Below are positions 7,126 to 15,723 of a stretch of 22,217 nucleotides of DNA, piece by piece (within the stretch, counting starts at the first letter, position 1; the number at the start of each line of letters is the position of its first letter). The DNA lies in the NCBI GenBank assembly GCA_002304785.1, contig DBMG01000193.1:4828-27044 (forward strand), given 5' to 3'. A model generated the notes under the pieces. The model was not told the DNA's origin. It saw only the letters and a program-made list of their open reading frames with translations, and did not search any database. A program made the translations under genes and the position numbers. The stretch comes from Candidatus Accumulibacter sp. UBA704. Lineage in GTDB: Bacteria; Pseudomonadota; Gammaproteobacteria; Burkholderiales; Rhodocyclaceae.

Positions 7126-7491
7126 TCAGAAGCCGACGCGCAACAGCACGACGGCGGACACCACCGTGCCAATCAAGGCGACGCCGTAGGTCAGCAGTTT
7201 CGCGCCGAAACCAGCGTGAATGCCGATTTCATGCAGCGAGTGGAAAATGCGGTGCGCGGCATGCCACAGGAACAGCGAAATGACCGCGAAGATGAAGCCC
7301 TTGCCGATGAAGTTCTGGGCAAACGCCAGCATCTTCGGATAGCTCATCGTACCGGCCGGCAGCAGCAGGCCCAGCGGAATGGCAACGCCCGTGATGAAGA
7401 CCAGCATCGGTCCGAACAGGGCAGCCAGCATGCCGCCGGCGCCGAACAATCCCCAGAAAATCGGGGCATTTGAACGCTTACGAGTTTTCAT
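7126..7491 (-). CDS. frdD: Fumarate reductase membrane anchor subunit D
   Basis: Hydrophobic anchor subunit of quinol:fumarate reductase, holding FrdAB to the inner membrane and forming the quinol site with FrdC. It has 121 residues against about 119 in E. coli. The start region PIFWGLFGAGGM (10-21), LAFAQNFIGKGFIF (55-68) and HAAHRIFHSLHEIGIH (77-92) align by eye with E. coli FrdD, including the conserved paired histidine stretch. Three membrane helices are visible (about 12-43, 61-84, 98-118). The ATG at 7491 overlaps the frdC stop by four bases (ATGA). It is the last gene of the operon and its transcript runs into the hairpin cluster and terminator downstream. Confidence 0.95.
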   Translation of the reverse strand: MKTRKRSNAPIFWGLFGAGGMLAALFGPMLVFITGVAIPLGLLLPAGTMSYPKMLAFAQNFIGKGFIFAVISLFLWHAAHRIFHSLHEIGIHAGFGAKLLTYGVALIGTVVSAVVLLRVGF

Positions 7492-7886
7492 GCGGCAATC
7501 CTCCAGACGATGCCAAGCAGTGCGAGAGCGGCGAGAATCGCGGCCGTCCAGCCGCTACCAACGACGACTTCGGGCTCCAGTTTCTTGCCATTGACGATGA
7601 TCGGCGGCATGGTGAGCGGGAACAGCTTGAACCACGTGAAGGCGTGATAGGCGATCGCCACCAGGAACGCCAGGTGGGCAACGATCGACAGCGGGCTCTT
7701 CATGGCTTCGAGCCAGCCATTCCAGGCCGCTTCGCCCTGCCCCAGACGCACCAGTCCAACCAGCAGCGTGATGGCGTAGGCGGCGACGAAGAGCGCCGTG
7801 CTTTCGTGGACCATGTACTCGACGTAGAAGGGATTTTTCTTCCACCATCCGCCCATCGGACGGACATAAGGACGACGCTTGCTCAC
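7488..7886 (-). CDS. frdC: Fumarate reductase membrane anchor subunit C
   Basis: Membrane anchor of quinol:fumarate reductase, 132 residues, the E. coli length being about 131. The N-terminus RRPYVRPMGGWWKKNPFY (4-21) is nearly the E. coli sequence. Glu28 in YMVHEST corresponds to the E. coli FrdC Glu29 implicated in quinol/proton handling, and His81 in AYHAFTWFKLFP corresponds to His82. Three membrane helices are seen (about 29-48, 66-86, 109-130). The gene starts with GTG at 7886, and GTGA overlaps the frdB stop. This is the heme-less E. coli-type anchor as far as the sequence shows, not the SdhC/SdhD type. Confidence 0.95.
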   Translation of the reverse strand: MSKRRPYVRPMGGWWKKNPFYVEYMVHESTALFVAAYAITLLVGLVRLGQGEAAWNGWLEAMKSPLSIVAHLAFLVAIAYHAFTWFKLFPLTMPPIIVNGKKLEPEVVVGSGWTAAILAALALLGIVWRIAA

Positions 7887-8635
7887 TGGGCACCCCCTTT
7901 CGGCGACAGGAAGCGCAGGAAGTAATCCTTCGCTGCGTTGATTTTATTGACGTTCACGGCGTTGCCCGGATCGACGTGCTTCGGACAGACTTCGGAGCAG
8001 TAGCCGACGGCGCTGCAGTTATAGACGCCTTCTTCCGACGCCACGAGTTCCATCCGCTGGGCCTGTCCACCATCGCGGGAATCCATGTTGTAGCGATGCA
8101 GCAAGGCCATGGCGGCAGGGCCGATGAAATCGGGATTAAGGCCAACCTGCGGACAGGCCGCGTAACACAGGGTGCAGTTGATGCAGGAGGTAAACTGGAT
8201 GTACTGGCTGAACTGTTCCGGTGTCTGGATGTATTCCCCCTGCTCCAGGGTACGCGGTTCCTTCGGGATGATGTACGGCTGGATCGCCTCGAGTTTCTCG
8301 ATAAAACCCGAAAGATCGACGACCAGATCCTTTTCGATCGGGAAGTTCGCCAGCGCCTCGACGGTAATCCGGTTCGGATAGTAGTCGCGCAGGAAGCTTT
8401 CGCACGACAGCTTCGGAATGCCGTTGATCATCATGCCGCAACTGCCGCAAATGGCCATCCGGCAGGACCAGCGGAAGGTCAGCGAACCGTCGAAGTTGTC
8501 CTTGATGTATTGCACCCCCTGCAAAACCGACATGTCGTCGGTGAAGGGCACCTTGTAAACCTCCGAGTGCGGCGCTTGGTCCGACTCCGGCTTGTAGCGC
8601 AACACCTCGATTTCAATTATTTTTTGTTCAGACAT
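7883..8635 (-). CDS. frdB: Fumarate reductase iron-sulfur subunit B
   Basis: Electron-transfer subunit linking the quinol site to the FAD of FrdA. The start is the ATG at 8635 (MSEQKIIEIEVLRY), with AAAGGA upstream; a longer open frame to 8725 only overlaps frdA. The 250 residues contain the [2Fe-2S] set Cys58, Cys63, Cys66 and Cys78 (CRMAICGSCG... and the later LSC), the [4Fe-4S] set in CINCTLCYAACP (Cys151, 154, 157) with Cys161, and the [3Fe-4S] ligands Cys207 (or 161), 213 and 217 in NCSAVGYCSEVCPKHVDP. All expected cysteines are present. It overlaps the frdA end by 8 bases and frdC by 4. Confidence 0.97.
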   Translation of the reverse strand: MSEQKIIEIEVLRYKPESDQAPHSEVYKVPFTDDMSVLQGVQYIKDNFDGSLTFRWSCRMAICGSCGMMINGIPKLSCESFLRDYYPNRITVEALANFPIEKDLVVDLSGFIEKLEAIQPYIIPKEPRTLEQGEYIQTPEQFSQYIQFTSCINCTLCYAACPQVGLNPDFIGPAAMALLHRYNMDSRDGGQAQRMELVASEEGVYNCSAVGYCSEVCPKHVDPGNAVNVNKINAAKDYFLRFLSPKGGAQ

Positions 8636-10430
8636 GGGATGCTTTCCTTTCCTGGTCTGCCTTTTCACCAGCGGCACCATAGACACGTGCCTCCGGCGGG
8701 GACTTGGTGATCTTGACGTCGCCATACGTGATACGAGGCGCGCTGCCCGGCACGTAGAAGGCGTCGGAATGCTTCAGGAAGTTGACGTCGTCACGCACCT
8801 TGTACGCACCGTCGGGGCCGTCCAGCCGCTGGTGGGCTCCGCGCGACTCCGTACGATTGATCGCCGAGTGCGCCATCGCTTGCGCCACGTCGAGCTGGTA
8901 ATCAAGCTCGATGGCGGACAGCCAGTCCGTGTTCCAGACGCTGGTCTTGTCGTCGAGGTTGATGTTCTTGAAGCGCTCGCGAAGCTCGGCCAGCTTGTCG
9001 CAGTTTGCCTGCATGGTTTCCGCGACGCGGAAGATACCGCAGCCGTCTTCCATCGACTTGACCATTTCCTTGCGGATGGTAGCCACCCGCTCGGTGCCAC
9101 CAGTCTTGGTCTTGAGCGCCAGGACGCGCTGCTCGGCGGCCTGCGCCTGCTTGAGCAGGGTGGCCGAATTGCCGGGAGGCAGTGACTTGGCCTTCTTGAC
9201 CGCTTCGTCGCCGGCTACCTTGCCGAAGACGAGCAGTTCCGTCAGCGAGTTCGAACCGAGCCTGTTGGCGCCGTGAATACCAACGCTGGCGCATTCGCCG
9301 ATAGCGAACAGTCCGGGCAACGAGGATTCACAGTTGCCGGCGACACAGACGCCGCCCATCGTGTAATGCACACCGGCACGGACCGGGATCGGCTCCTTGG
9401 CCGGATCGATGCCCATGAAGGTTTCGGCCATTTCATAGATCAGTGGCAGACGCTCGCGCAGGTAGGCTTCGCCGAGGTGACGCAAGTCGAGGTGGACCAC
9501 CGAGCCCATGACCGGGTGCTCGATGGTACGGCCCTTCTGCTGCTCGTACCAGAATGCCTGACTCAAGCGGTCGCGCGGGCCGAGTTCCATATACTTGTTC
9601 TTCGGCTTGTCCTGCAGCGGTCCGAGGCCGTAGTCCTGCAGATAGCGGTAACCATCCTTGTTGACCAGGTAGCCGCCTTCACCACGGCAGGCTTCCGTAA
9701 ACAGCAGGCCGGTGATCGGCATGCAGGTCGGGTGGTATTGCACGAATTCCATGTCGCGCAGGGCTACGCCGTGGCGGAACGCCAAAGCCATGCCATCACC
9801 GGTAACGATACCGCCCAGGGTGCTTTCGCGGAATACGCGCCCGGCACCGCCGGTGGCGAGAATGACCGACTTGCCTTCGATCATGGTGAATTCGCCCGTC
9901 GCCATCTCGATGGCGACAACGCCCTGGCAACGCCCTTCGTCTTCGAGCAGGTCAACCACGAAGTACTCGTCGAAGCGTTTGATCGAGGGGTATTTGATCG
10001 ACGTCTGGAACAGCGTATGCAGAATGTGGAAACCGGACTTGTCGGCAGCGAACCAGGTGCGCTGGATCTTCATGCCGCCGAAGGGGCGCACGTTGACGTG
10101 GCCATCCGCGGTGCGGCTCCACGGGCATCCCCAGTGTTCAAGCTGGGTCAACTCCACCGGCGCCTGCTTGACGAAGTACTCGACGACATCCTGCTCGCAG
10201 AGCCAGTCGCCTCCACCTACGGTGTCGTGGAAGTGATAGTCGAAACTGTCGTCCGGGCGCTTGACACCCGCCGCACCACCCTCGGCCGCCACGGTATGGC
10301 TGCGCATCGGGTAGACCTTGGAGACCAGAGCGATTTTCAGTGACGGATCGGACTCGGCAACTGCGATCGCTGCACGCAGACCGGCTCCGCCCCCTCCCAC
10401 GATTACTACATCTGCCTTATAGATTTCCAC
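8628..10430 (-). CDS. frdA: Fumarate reductase flavoprotein subunit A
   Basis: Catalytic subunit reducing fumarate to succinate with electrons from quinol (menaquinol in E. coli); 600 residues, E. coli FrdA being 602. The dinucleotide fold is VIVGGGGAGLRAAIA (9-23). His45 in MRSHTVAAEGG is the covalent FAD attachment. Active-site regions are VQYHPTCMPITGLLFTEACR, the arginine stretch in TEACRGEGG, and HGANRLGSNSLTE. It resembles E. coli FrdA more than SdhA (for example VSKVYPMRSHTVAAEGG and GGDWLCEQDVVEYF). The start is GTG at 10430, with AAAGGA seven bases upstream. The downstream genes overlap it in the order frdB, frdC, frdD. The reverse reaction is possible, but the operon type points to anaerobic fumarate respiration. 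Confidence 0.97.
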   Translation of the reverse strand: MEIYKADVVIVGGGGAGLRAAIAVAESDPSLKIALVSKVYPMRSHTVAAEGGAAGVKRPDDSFDYHFHDTVGGGDWLCEQDVVEYFVKQAPVELTQLEHWGCPWSRTADGHVNVRPFGGMKIQRTWFAADKSGFHILHTLFQTSIKYPSIKRFDEYFVVDLLEDEGRCQGVVAIEMATGEFTMIEGKSVILATGGAGRVFRESTLGGIVTGDGMALAFRHGVALRDMEFVQYHPTCMPITGLLFTEACRGEGGYLVNKDGYRYLQDYGLGPLQDKPKNKYMELGPRDRLSQAFWYEQQKGRTIEHPVMGSVVHLDLRHLGEAYLRERLPLIYEMAETFMGIDPAKEPIPVRAGVHYTMGGVCVAGNCESSLPGLFAIGECASVGIHGANRLGSNSLTELLVFGKVAGDEAVKKAKSLPPGNSATLLKQAQAAEQRVLALKTKTGGTERVATIRKEMVKSMEDGCGIFRVAETMQANCDKLAELRERFKNINLDDKTSVWNTDWLSAIELDYQLDVAQAMAHSAINRTESRGAHQRLDGPDGAYKVRDDVNFLKHSDAFYVPGSAPRITYGDVKITKSPPEARVYGAAGEKADQERKASHV

Positions 10431-10488
10431 GCCAAATCCTTTCTCGCTTAACGCGAACTTTTTCTACGACCAGCGCAAATAAACCCCG

Positions 10489-10502
10489 CCGGGAGGCCCC
10501 GG
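10489..10502 (-). other. GC-rich hairpin in the frdA leader
   Basis: CCGGG (10489-10493) / CCCGG (10498-10502) with a four-base loop lies between the predicted frdA promoter and its start. On the minus strand it is followed by CGGGGTTTATTT, a weak terminator-like tail. It could end tatD transcripts or sit in the frd leader; the stem is too short to decide. Confidence 0.3.
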
Positions 10503-10531
10503 ACGGTGCTTGATGCTTGAAACAGGCCGGG

Positions 10532-10560
10532 ATTATGGCTCCTTTTTGAGCATGCGGCAA
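10532..10560 (-). promoter_or_regulatory. Probable sigma-70-type promoter of frdABCD
   Basis: On the minus strand TTGCCG (10555-10560) is followed after exactly 17 bases by CATAAT (10532-10537). The predicted start, near 10525, leaves a leader of about 95 bases before the frdA GTG. The position between tatD and frdA fits a separate frd transcription unit. Confidence 0.55.
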
Positions 10561-10603
10561 CTTTCCGGGGATCGGAAAACACCGCCGATGACAAGCTGTG
10601 GTT

Positions 10604-11398
10604 TTACGCAGAAGCGCCGGATCGTTCCAACCCGAGCAGGGAGAGCGCGTTTTCTGTCGTGACTTTTTCCACATCGTGAAAAGTCAGGCCGCGCAATTCC
10701 GCCAGCACGCCGGCAATGCGAACCAACTCTTGCGGCGTATTGCGGCGTCCGTCGAGCCACGCCGGCGGGATGTCGGGCGCGTCGGTTTCGAGCACGATGG
10801 ATTCCAGCGGCAAGGACGTCGCGAGGTCGCGGATGCGTGTCGCGCGTGGAAAGGTCATGGTTCCTCCAAAGCCGAGCTTGAAACCTAGGCGCAGGAATTC
10901 ATCCGCTTGCTGGCAGCTGCCATTGAAGGCGTGGGCAATGCCGCCCCGCACGCCGATCCGGCGCAGGCACTTGAGAACCTGATCGACCGAGCGGCGAACA
11001 TGGAGCAAGACAGGCAGGTCGAAATCCCGGGCGATCTTCAATTGCTCGACAAAAAAGGACTCCTGCTTTCCGACGTCAAAGCCGGGAACGAAGAAATCCA
11101 GCCCGATCTCCCCAACCGCGACCGGACGATGCAGTCCGGCGAACTCCTTCCGCAGCCAGTCACGCAATTGCTGGAAACTGGCTTCATCGCTCGACTCAAG
11201 GTAAAGCGGGTGGATTCCGTAGGCCGGGTAGCTTCCGGCGTAACGCTCGCAACACTGCCGCACGGCCGGGAAGTTCTCCGGAGACACGGCAGGAACAACA
11301 ATCGCGGCCACGCCGGCCTCGGCCGCGGCATTCACCACGTTATCGCGATCCGCGGCGAATTCCGCCGCATCGAGATGGCAGTGGGTATCGATCAGCAC
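10604..11398 (-). CDS. tatD: TatD family metal-dependent hydrolase (DNase)
   Basis: TatD-type TIM-barrel hydrolase of 264 residues. Family members are metal-dependent 3'-5' exonucleases or DNases in the cytoplasm; the exact substrate is uncertain. Metal ligands are visible: DTHCHLD (His6, His8), VGEIGLDF (Glu97), LLHVRRS (His133), IAHAFNG (His156) and LETDAPD (Asp206). The start is GTG at 11398, giving the standard MLIDTHCHLD opening; a shorter start would lose the first metal site. It begins 6 bases after the dadA stop and is the last gene of the gmk-rpoZ-spoT-dadA-tatD run. Confidence 0.94.
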   Translation of the reverse strand: MLIDTHCHLDAAEFAADRDNVVNAAAEAGVAAIVVPAVSPENFPAVRQCCERYAGSYPAYGIHPLYLESSDEASFQQLRDWLRKEFAGLHRPVAVGEIGLDFFVPGFDVGKQESFFVEQLKIARDFDLPVLLHVRRSVDQVLKCLRRIGVRGGIAHAFNGSCQQADEFLRLGFKLGFGGTMTFPRATRIRDLATSLPLESIVLETDAPDIPPAWLDGRRNTPQELVRIAGVLAELRGLTFHDVEKVTTENALSLLGLERSGASA

Positions 11399-11404
11399 CG
11401 TTGA

Positions 11405-12652
11405 TCAGAACCTGCGCAGAGCGACTTCCGGTTTCCTGCCGCTGACGATGTCGGCAAGCACCCGGCCCGAGCCGCAAGCCATGGTCCAGCCCAGCGTGCC
11501 ATGGCCGGTGTTCAGAAACAGGTTCGGCAGTCTCGCTGCGCCGACAAAGGGAACATTCGACGGGGTCGATGGGCGCAAACCGCACCAGAATTCTGGCTCG
11601 CCCGCCGGAGACAATTCCGGGAACAACTGGTGCGTACGCGTGATGAGTGCCTGACAGCGCACGTCATTGAGCTCCGTGTTGTAACCGTTGAACTCGGCCG
11701 TACCGGCAACACGCAGGCGCTGGCCGAGGCGGGAAAAAACGATCTTGTGCCCGTCGTCGGTCATCGCCACGGTCGGCGCGACACTCTTGCCGGAGAGCGG
11801 AATCGTCGCCGAATAGCCCTTGGCCGGATATACCGGCACTCGAACACCGAGTGGACGCAACACCAGCGGGCTGTAGCTGCCGAGCGCGACGACGTAGGCG
11901 TCGGCGTGCAGCGTTTCGCGGCCAGAGTCCGAACCCACGATAACGCTGCTGACACGCCCTCCGGCTTGGGTCAGCCGCTCGACTGTCGTACCGAAGCGAA
12001 AGGCCACTCCGCGTGTGCGGCACAATTCCGCGAGTTTCTGCGTAAACACAAGGGCATCGCCCGACTCGTCCGCCGCGGTGTAATCGCCACCGACCAATAT
12101 CGGCCGCGACGCCCGCAAGGCCGGCTCGATTTCCACGCACTTGTCGGCGTCGACCGGATAGCGTTCGCAGCCGAATTCACGCATGATCCGCGCCGCCTCG
12201 ATGGCCCCTTCGAACTCCTTCTGATTGGTGTAGACATGGAGGATGCCACGCTGGAGGTGGTCGTACCGGATGCCGGTTTCCTCGCGCAAGCGCCCGAGTT
12301 CATCGCGGCTATAAAGCGCCAGGCGCACGATATCGCGGATATTTTCGCGCGTCCGGCCCGGCGGGCATTCACGGAGGAATCGCCAGCTCCAGTCGAACAG
12401 CGCCGGATCACAGCGCAAGCGGAACAGCAGGGGTGCATCCTCGCGCCCCATCCAGGACAAGGCACGCATGGGCGCGTGCGGATTCGACCATGGTTCGGCA
12501 TGCGAAACCGAGATTTGGCCGCCATTGGCGAAACTGGTTTCCAGCCCGGAATCGGGCTGGCGATCGACGACGGTCACTTCATGACCGGCCTTGCTCAGAT
12601 ACCAGGCACTGCTGACGCCAACCACCCCGGCGCCGAGAATCAAGACTTTCAA
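11405..12652 (-). CDS. dadA: D-amino acid dehydrogenase, small subunit type (DadA)
   Basis: FAD-dependent membrane-associated enzyme oxidising D-amino acids (typically D-alanine) to 2-oxo acids and ammonia, passing electrons to the quinone pool. The 415 residues start MKVLILGAGVVGVSSAWYL with the GxGxxG FAD motif at 7-12. Further matches are DRQPDSGLETSFANGGQIS, AEPWSNP, YPAKGYSATIPL and LFLNTGHGTLGWTMACGSGR near the C-terminus. The start codon is TTG at 12652, overlapping the spoT TGA (TTGA) with a GGAG site six bases upstream, which indicates translational coupling. No alanine racemase gene is adjacent, so the cognate pathway is not shown by neighbours. Confidence 0.94.
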   Translation of the reverse strand: MKVLILGAGVVGVSSAWYLSKAGHEVTVVDRQPDSGLETSFANGGQISVSHAEPWSNPHAPMRALSWMGREDAPLLFRLRCDPALFDWSWRFLRECPPGRTRENIRDIVRLALYSRDELGRLREETGIRYDHLQRGILHVYTNQKEFEGAIEAARIMREFGCERYPVDADKCVEIEPALRASRPILVGGDYTAADESGDALVFTQKLAELCRTRGVAFRFGTTVERLTQAGGRVSSVIVGSDSGRETLHADAYVVALGSYSPLVLRPLGVRVPVYPAKGYSATIPLSGKSVAPTVAMTDDGHKIVFSRLGQRLRVAGTAEFNGYNTELNDVRCQALITRTHQLFPELSPAGEPEFWCGLRPSTPSNVPFVGAARLPNLFLNTGHGTLGWTMACGSGRVLADIVSGRKPEVALRRF

Positions 12653-14865
12653 GACGACTCCTGTTCACGAACGATGCGCACGACGTCCGGGATGCGCCGT
12701 AATCCGCGCATCAACAGCGCCAGGTGCGTGCGTCCCGAGACTTGAACCAGAAAATGGATATCGGTAAACAACCCCGGTTCCTTCCGATTCATATTCACGT
12801 AATCGATATTCACGCCCGACTGGGCGATGCTGGTGGACACGCGCCCAAGTACTCCGCTGACATTCTTGGCCGTCACCTTGATGCGGACGTCGAAGAACTG
12901 GCCGGGATCGGGCTCCCATTCCACGTGGATCCAGTTCTGCGGCTCGGAGGTCCGTGACTTCCTGACGGCATCACACGCATGGGTGTGCACACGCAGCCCC
13001 TGATCCTTGCGCAGCAGGCCGATGATCGGGTCCCCCGGGATCGGCTGGCAGCAGGACGCCAGCTGAATGGCCATGCCCCTGGTGCCGCGGATGAGCAGCG
13101 GCGCCGACGTGCTGACATCGCTTTGCGGGACCTCATCGTGCTCGGCCAGGCGGCGGGCAATGACTGCGGCCAGGCTCCGTCCCAGCCCGACATCGGAGAA
13201 TAGTTCGCGCCGTGTGCGCTTGCCGGATTCATGGATGACCCGATCCCAGACCTTCGCCGGAATTTCCGACGGAACGATGCCCAGCGCCTGCAACTCCTGG
13301 GTCAGCATCTTCTCGCCCAGCGAGCTCGCGCCATCCTGCTGGATGCCTCTCAGGAACTGGCGGATCCGGCTGCGCGCGCGGCTGGTCTTGACGTAGCCGA
13401 GCCACGCCGGGTTCGGATTGGCATAGGGCGCCGTGATGATTTCCACCTGATTGCCATTGGCCAGTTCGGCGGAAAGCGGGATGAGCTCATGGTCGATCCG
13501 CGCGGCTACGCAGCGGTGGCCGATGTCGGTATGCACCGCGTAGGCGAAGTCGATGACCGTCGCGCCGCGCGGCAGCGCCAGGATCTTGCCTTTGGGGGTG
13601 AAGACGTACACCTCGTCCGGGAACAGGTCGACCTTGACGTGCTCGAGGAATTCCGAGGAATCGCCGGTCGCGCTCTGCAACTCGAGCAGCGACTGCAGCC
13701 AGGTGTGCATCTTGCTCTGCAAGTCGGCACCACTCTCTTCACTGTCCTTGTACAGCCAGTGTGAGGCGATTCCTTCTTCGGCCAGATGGTGCATGCTCTG
13801 GGTGCGGATCTGGATCTCGATCGGCGTGCCGTAGGGTCCGATCAGCGTGGTGTGCAGGGACTGGTAGCCGTTGACCTTCGGAATGGCGATGTAGTCCTTG
13901 AACTTTCCGGGAACCGGCTTGAAACGCGAATGCAACGCTCCCAGCGTGAGGTAGCAGGTCGGAATGTCCTTGACGATGATGCGGAAGCCGTAGATGTCCA
14001 GGACCTGCGAGAAACTCAGGTGCTTGTCGACCATCTTGCGGTAGATCGAATAGAGACTCTTCTCGCGGCCGAACACCCCGGCCTCGATATGCGCCTCGGC
14101 CAGTTTGCTGTGAATGCCTTCAAGAATCTTGGTCAACAACTCGCGCCGGTTGCCACGCACCGCCTTGACGGCCTTGGTCAGCACCCGGAAGCGCAGCGGA
14201 TGGATATGCTTGAAGGAGAGATCCTGGAGCTGGCGGGAGATGTTGTTGAGACCAAGGCGCGTGGCGATGGGCGCGTAGATTTCCAGTGTTTCATGGGCGA
14301 TGCGCTTGCGCTTCTCCGGCCGGATCGGCGCCATCGTCTGCAGGTTGTGACGGCGGTCGGCCAGCTTGATCAGCACAATGCGCAGATCGCGGGCCATGGC
14401 CATCAACATCTTGCGGAAGTTCTCCGCCTGCGCGTCCTGATAGGACTGGAATTCGATCTTGTCCAGCTTGGAGAGCCCGTCGACGAGATCAGCGACTTGC
14501 TTGCCGAAGCGTTCGGCAATCTGCGCCTTGGTGACCGCCGTGTCCTCCATGACATCGTGCAACAGCGCCGCGACGATGGCCTGCACATCCATGCGCCACT
14601 CGGCGAGCGCGCCGGCGACGGCCAGCGGATGCGTGATGTAGGGTTCGCCGGAAAGACGTGTCTGCCCTTGATGCGCCTCGTCGCTGAAGCGGTAGGCAGC
14701 ACAGACGAGGGCAATTTCCTCGGGCGGGAGGTAGCCTAGGGTATCGATGAAGACCCGGTAGGCCGGGTCGTCGAAATCGTATTTGACGGTAGGCTCTTCC
14801 GGCTGGAGTTGCGCGGAAGAGTCAACTGCAGAAAGGGGAGAATTGGCCGGGGCGCTGTAACTCAC
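12649..14865 (-). CDS. spoT: Bifunctional (p)ppGpp synthetase/hydrolase SpoT (RSH family)
   Basis: Long RelA/SpoT homologue of 738 residues controlling the stringent alarmone. The HD hydrolase domain is intact (HEGQT-like AHQGQTRLSGEPYITHP 64-80, LLHDVMEDT with His103-Asp104, IKLADRRHN 166-174). The synthetase domain has GREKSLYSIYRKM (266-278), IYGFRIIV (291-298) and YIAIPKVNGYQSLHT (325-339). The loop before it is KFKD (321-324), basic as in bifunctional enzymes rather than the acidic EFDD of RelA. TGS (about 418-480) and a C-terminal ACT domain (about 660-735) follow. The start is GTG at 14865, 30 bases after rpoZ, with a weak ribosome binding site. The stop overlaps dadA. Confidence 0.97.
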   Translation of the reverse strand: MSYSAPANSPLSAVDSSAQLQPEEPTVKYDFDDPAYRVFIDTLGYLPPEEIALVCAAYRFSDEAHQGQTRLSGEPYITHPLAVAGALAEWRMDVQAIVAALLHDVMEDTAVTKAQIAERFGKQVADLVDGLSKLDKIEFQSYQDAQAENFRKMLMAMARDLRIVLIKLADRRHNLQTMAPIRPEKRKRIAHETLEIYAPIATRLGLNNISRQLQDLSFKHIHPLRFRVLTKAVKAVRGNRRELLTKILEGIHSKLAEAHIEAGVFGREKSLYSIYRKMVDKHLSFSQVLDIYGFRIIVKDIPTCYLTLGALHSRFKPVPGKFKDYIAIPKVNGYQSLHTTLIGPYGTPIEIQIRTQSMHHLAEEGIASHWLYKDSEESGADLQSKMHTWLQSLLELQSATGDSSEFLEHVKVDLFPDEVYVFTPKGKILALPRGATVIDFAYAVHTDIGHRCVAARIDHELIPLSAELANGNQVEIITAPYANPNPAWLGYVKTSRARSRIRQFLRGIQQDGASSLGEKMLTQELQALGIVPSEIPAKVWDRVIHESGKRTRRELFSDVGLGRSLAAVIARRLAEHDEVPQSDVSTSAPLLIRGTRGMAIQLASCCQPIPGDPIIGLLRKDQGLRVHTHACDAVRKSRTSEPQNWIHVEWEPDPGQFFDVRIKVTAKNVSGVLGRVSTSIAQSGVNIDYVNMNRKEPGLFTDIHFLVQVSGRTHLALLMRGLRRIPDVVRIVREQESS

Positions 14866-14895
14866 AATCGATCACCACGCAGCCTTCTCGGATCG

Positions 14896-15102
14896 TCAGG
14901 CGTGGCCGCGGTTGAGGACTTCCAGGCCATACATGCCTTGCGCCAGTTCGCGCAGCGCGATCACCGTCGGCTTGTCGCGTTCGGCTTCGACCATCGGCGA
15001 AGCACCAGCGGTAATCTGGCGGGCGCGGTAGGTTGCCGCCAGCGTCATCTGGAAACGGTTGGGAATGCAGTGCAGACAATCGTCCACGGTTACTCGTGCC
15101 AT
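14896..15102 (-). CDS. rpoZ: DNA-directed RNA polymerase omega subunit
   Basis: Small subunit of RNA polymerase that helps fold and hold the beta' subunit and contributes to one ppGpp site in proteobacteria. The 68 residues start MARVTVDDCLHCIPNRFQMTL, the standard opening, followed by ATYRARQI and KPTVIALRELAQG. A CAGGA site precedes the ATG. It lies 12 bases after gmk and 30 bases before spoT, the usual gmk-rpoZ-spoT order, coupling nucleotide metabolism, transcription and alarmone synthesis in one transcript. Confidence 0.96.
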   Translation of the reverse strand: MARVTVDDCLHCIPNRFQMTLAATYRARQITAGASPMVEAERDKPTVIALRELAQGMYGLEVLNRGHA

Positions 15103-15114
15103 GTTTTTTCCTGA

Positions 15115-15723
15115 TCAGAACAGTGATGCGAACAGCGAGGCGTGCCGCTGGCGCTGGTTTGTATAGTGCAGCCGGGAAGCGGTAACGATCGATCGAAGAT
15201 CCCCCGAAGCCTGCTGCAGATCATCGTTGATAATAACATAGTCGAACTCATCCACATGCCGCATCTCGTCGTGCGCCGCGGCGATCCGGCGCGCGATGAC
15301 TTCCGCCGAGTCGGTTCCGCGCCCCGACAGACGGGCCTTGAGAACCTCCATCGAGGGCGGCAGGACGAATATTCCAATGGCCTGCGGAAAAGACTTCCGT
15401 ACCTGCTGCGCGCCCTGCCAGTCGATCTCCAGCAGCACATCGCGTCCAGACGACATTTCCGCTTCGATCCAGCGCTTCGAGGTGCCGTAGTAATTCCCGT
15501 GCACTTCGGCCCATTCGAGAAACTCGCCGCGCTGCACCCGGTCCAGAAACGCCGGAACATCGATGAAATGGTATTCGCGGCCGTCCTCTTCGCCCGGACG
15601 CGGCGCCCTCGTTGTATGCGATATGGACACCCGAATCTGCGGATCGTTCTCCAGGAGAAGGCGCACCAGGGTCGTTTTTCCCGCCCCGGAAGGAGCCGCC
15701 ACGATAAACAGGTTCCCGATCAT
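15115..15723 (-). CDS. gmk: Guanylate kinase
   Basis: Phosphorylates GMP to GDP with ATP in the cytoplasm. The 202 residues begin MIGNLFIVAAPSGAGKTTLV, with the P-loop APSGAGKT (9-16), then SISHTTRAPRPGEEDGREYHF (34-54), which carries the GMP-binding arginines and tyrosines, EWAEVHGNYYGTS and LLEIDWQGAQQVR. The ATG at 15723 gives the canonical N-terminus; an open frame extends upstream to 15837 but its residues are unlike any Gmk. The ribosome binding site is weak. It is the first gene of the minus-strand run gmk-rpoZ-spoT-dadA-tatD and is divergent from tctC. Confidence 0.96.
   Translation of the reverse strand: MIGNLFIVAAPSGAGKTTLVRLLLENDPQIRVSISHTTRAPRPGEEDGREYHFIDVPAFLDRVQRGEFLEWAEVHGNYYGTSKRWIEAEMSSGRDVLLEIDWQGAQQVRKSFPQAIGIFVLPPSMEVLKARLSGRGTDSAEVIARRIAAAHDEMRHVDEFDYVIINDDLQQASGDLRSIVTASRLHYTNQRQRHASLFASLF

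Noticed and set aside
9273..10343. Long plus-strand open frame (356 codons) opposite frdA
   Set aside because: It is the antisense of a firmly identified gene, a usual effect of high GC content; the translation has no family features.
10510..10514. TTGAT half-site resembling an FNR box upstream of frdA
   Set aside because: The second half-site is absent at the required four-base spacing (GAAAC instead of ATCAA), so FNR control cannot be claimed.
13786..14739. Plus-strand open frame (317 codons) opposite spoT
   Set aside because: Shadow of spoT codon bias; no ribosome binding site or recognisable motifs.
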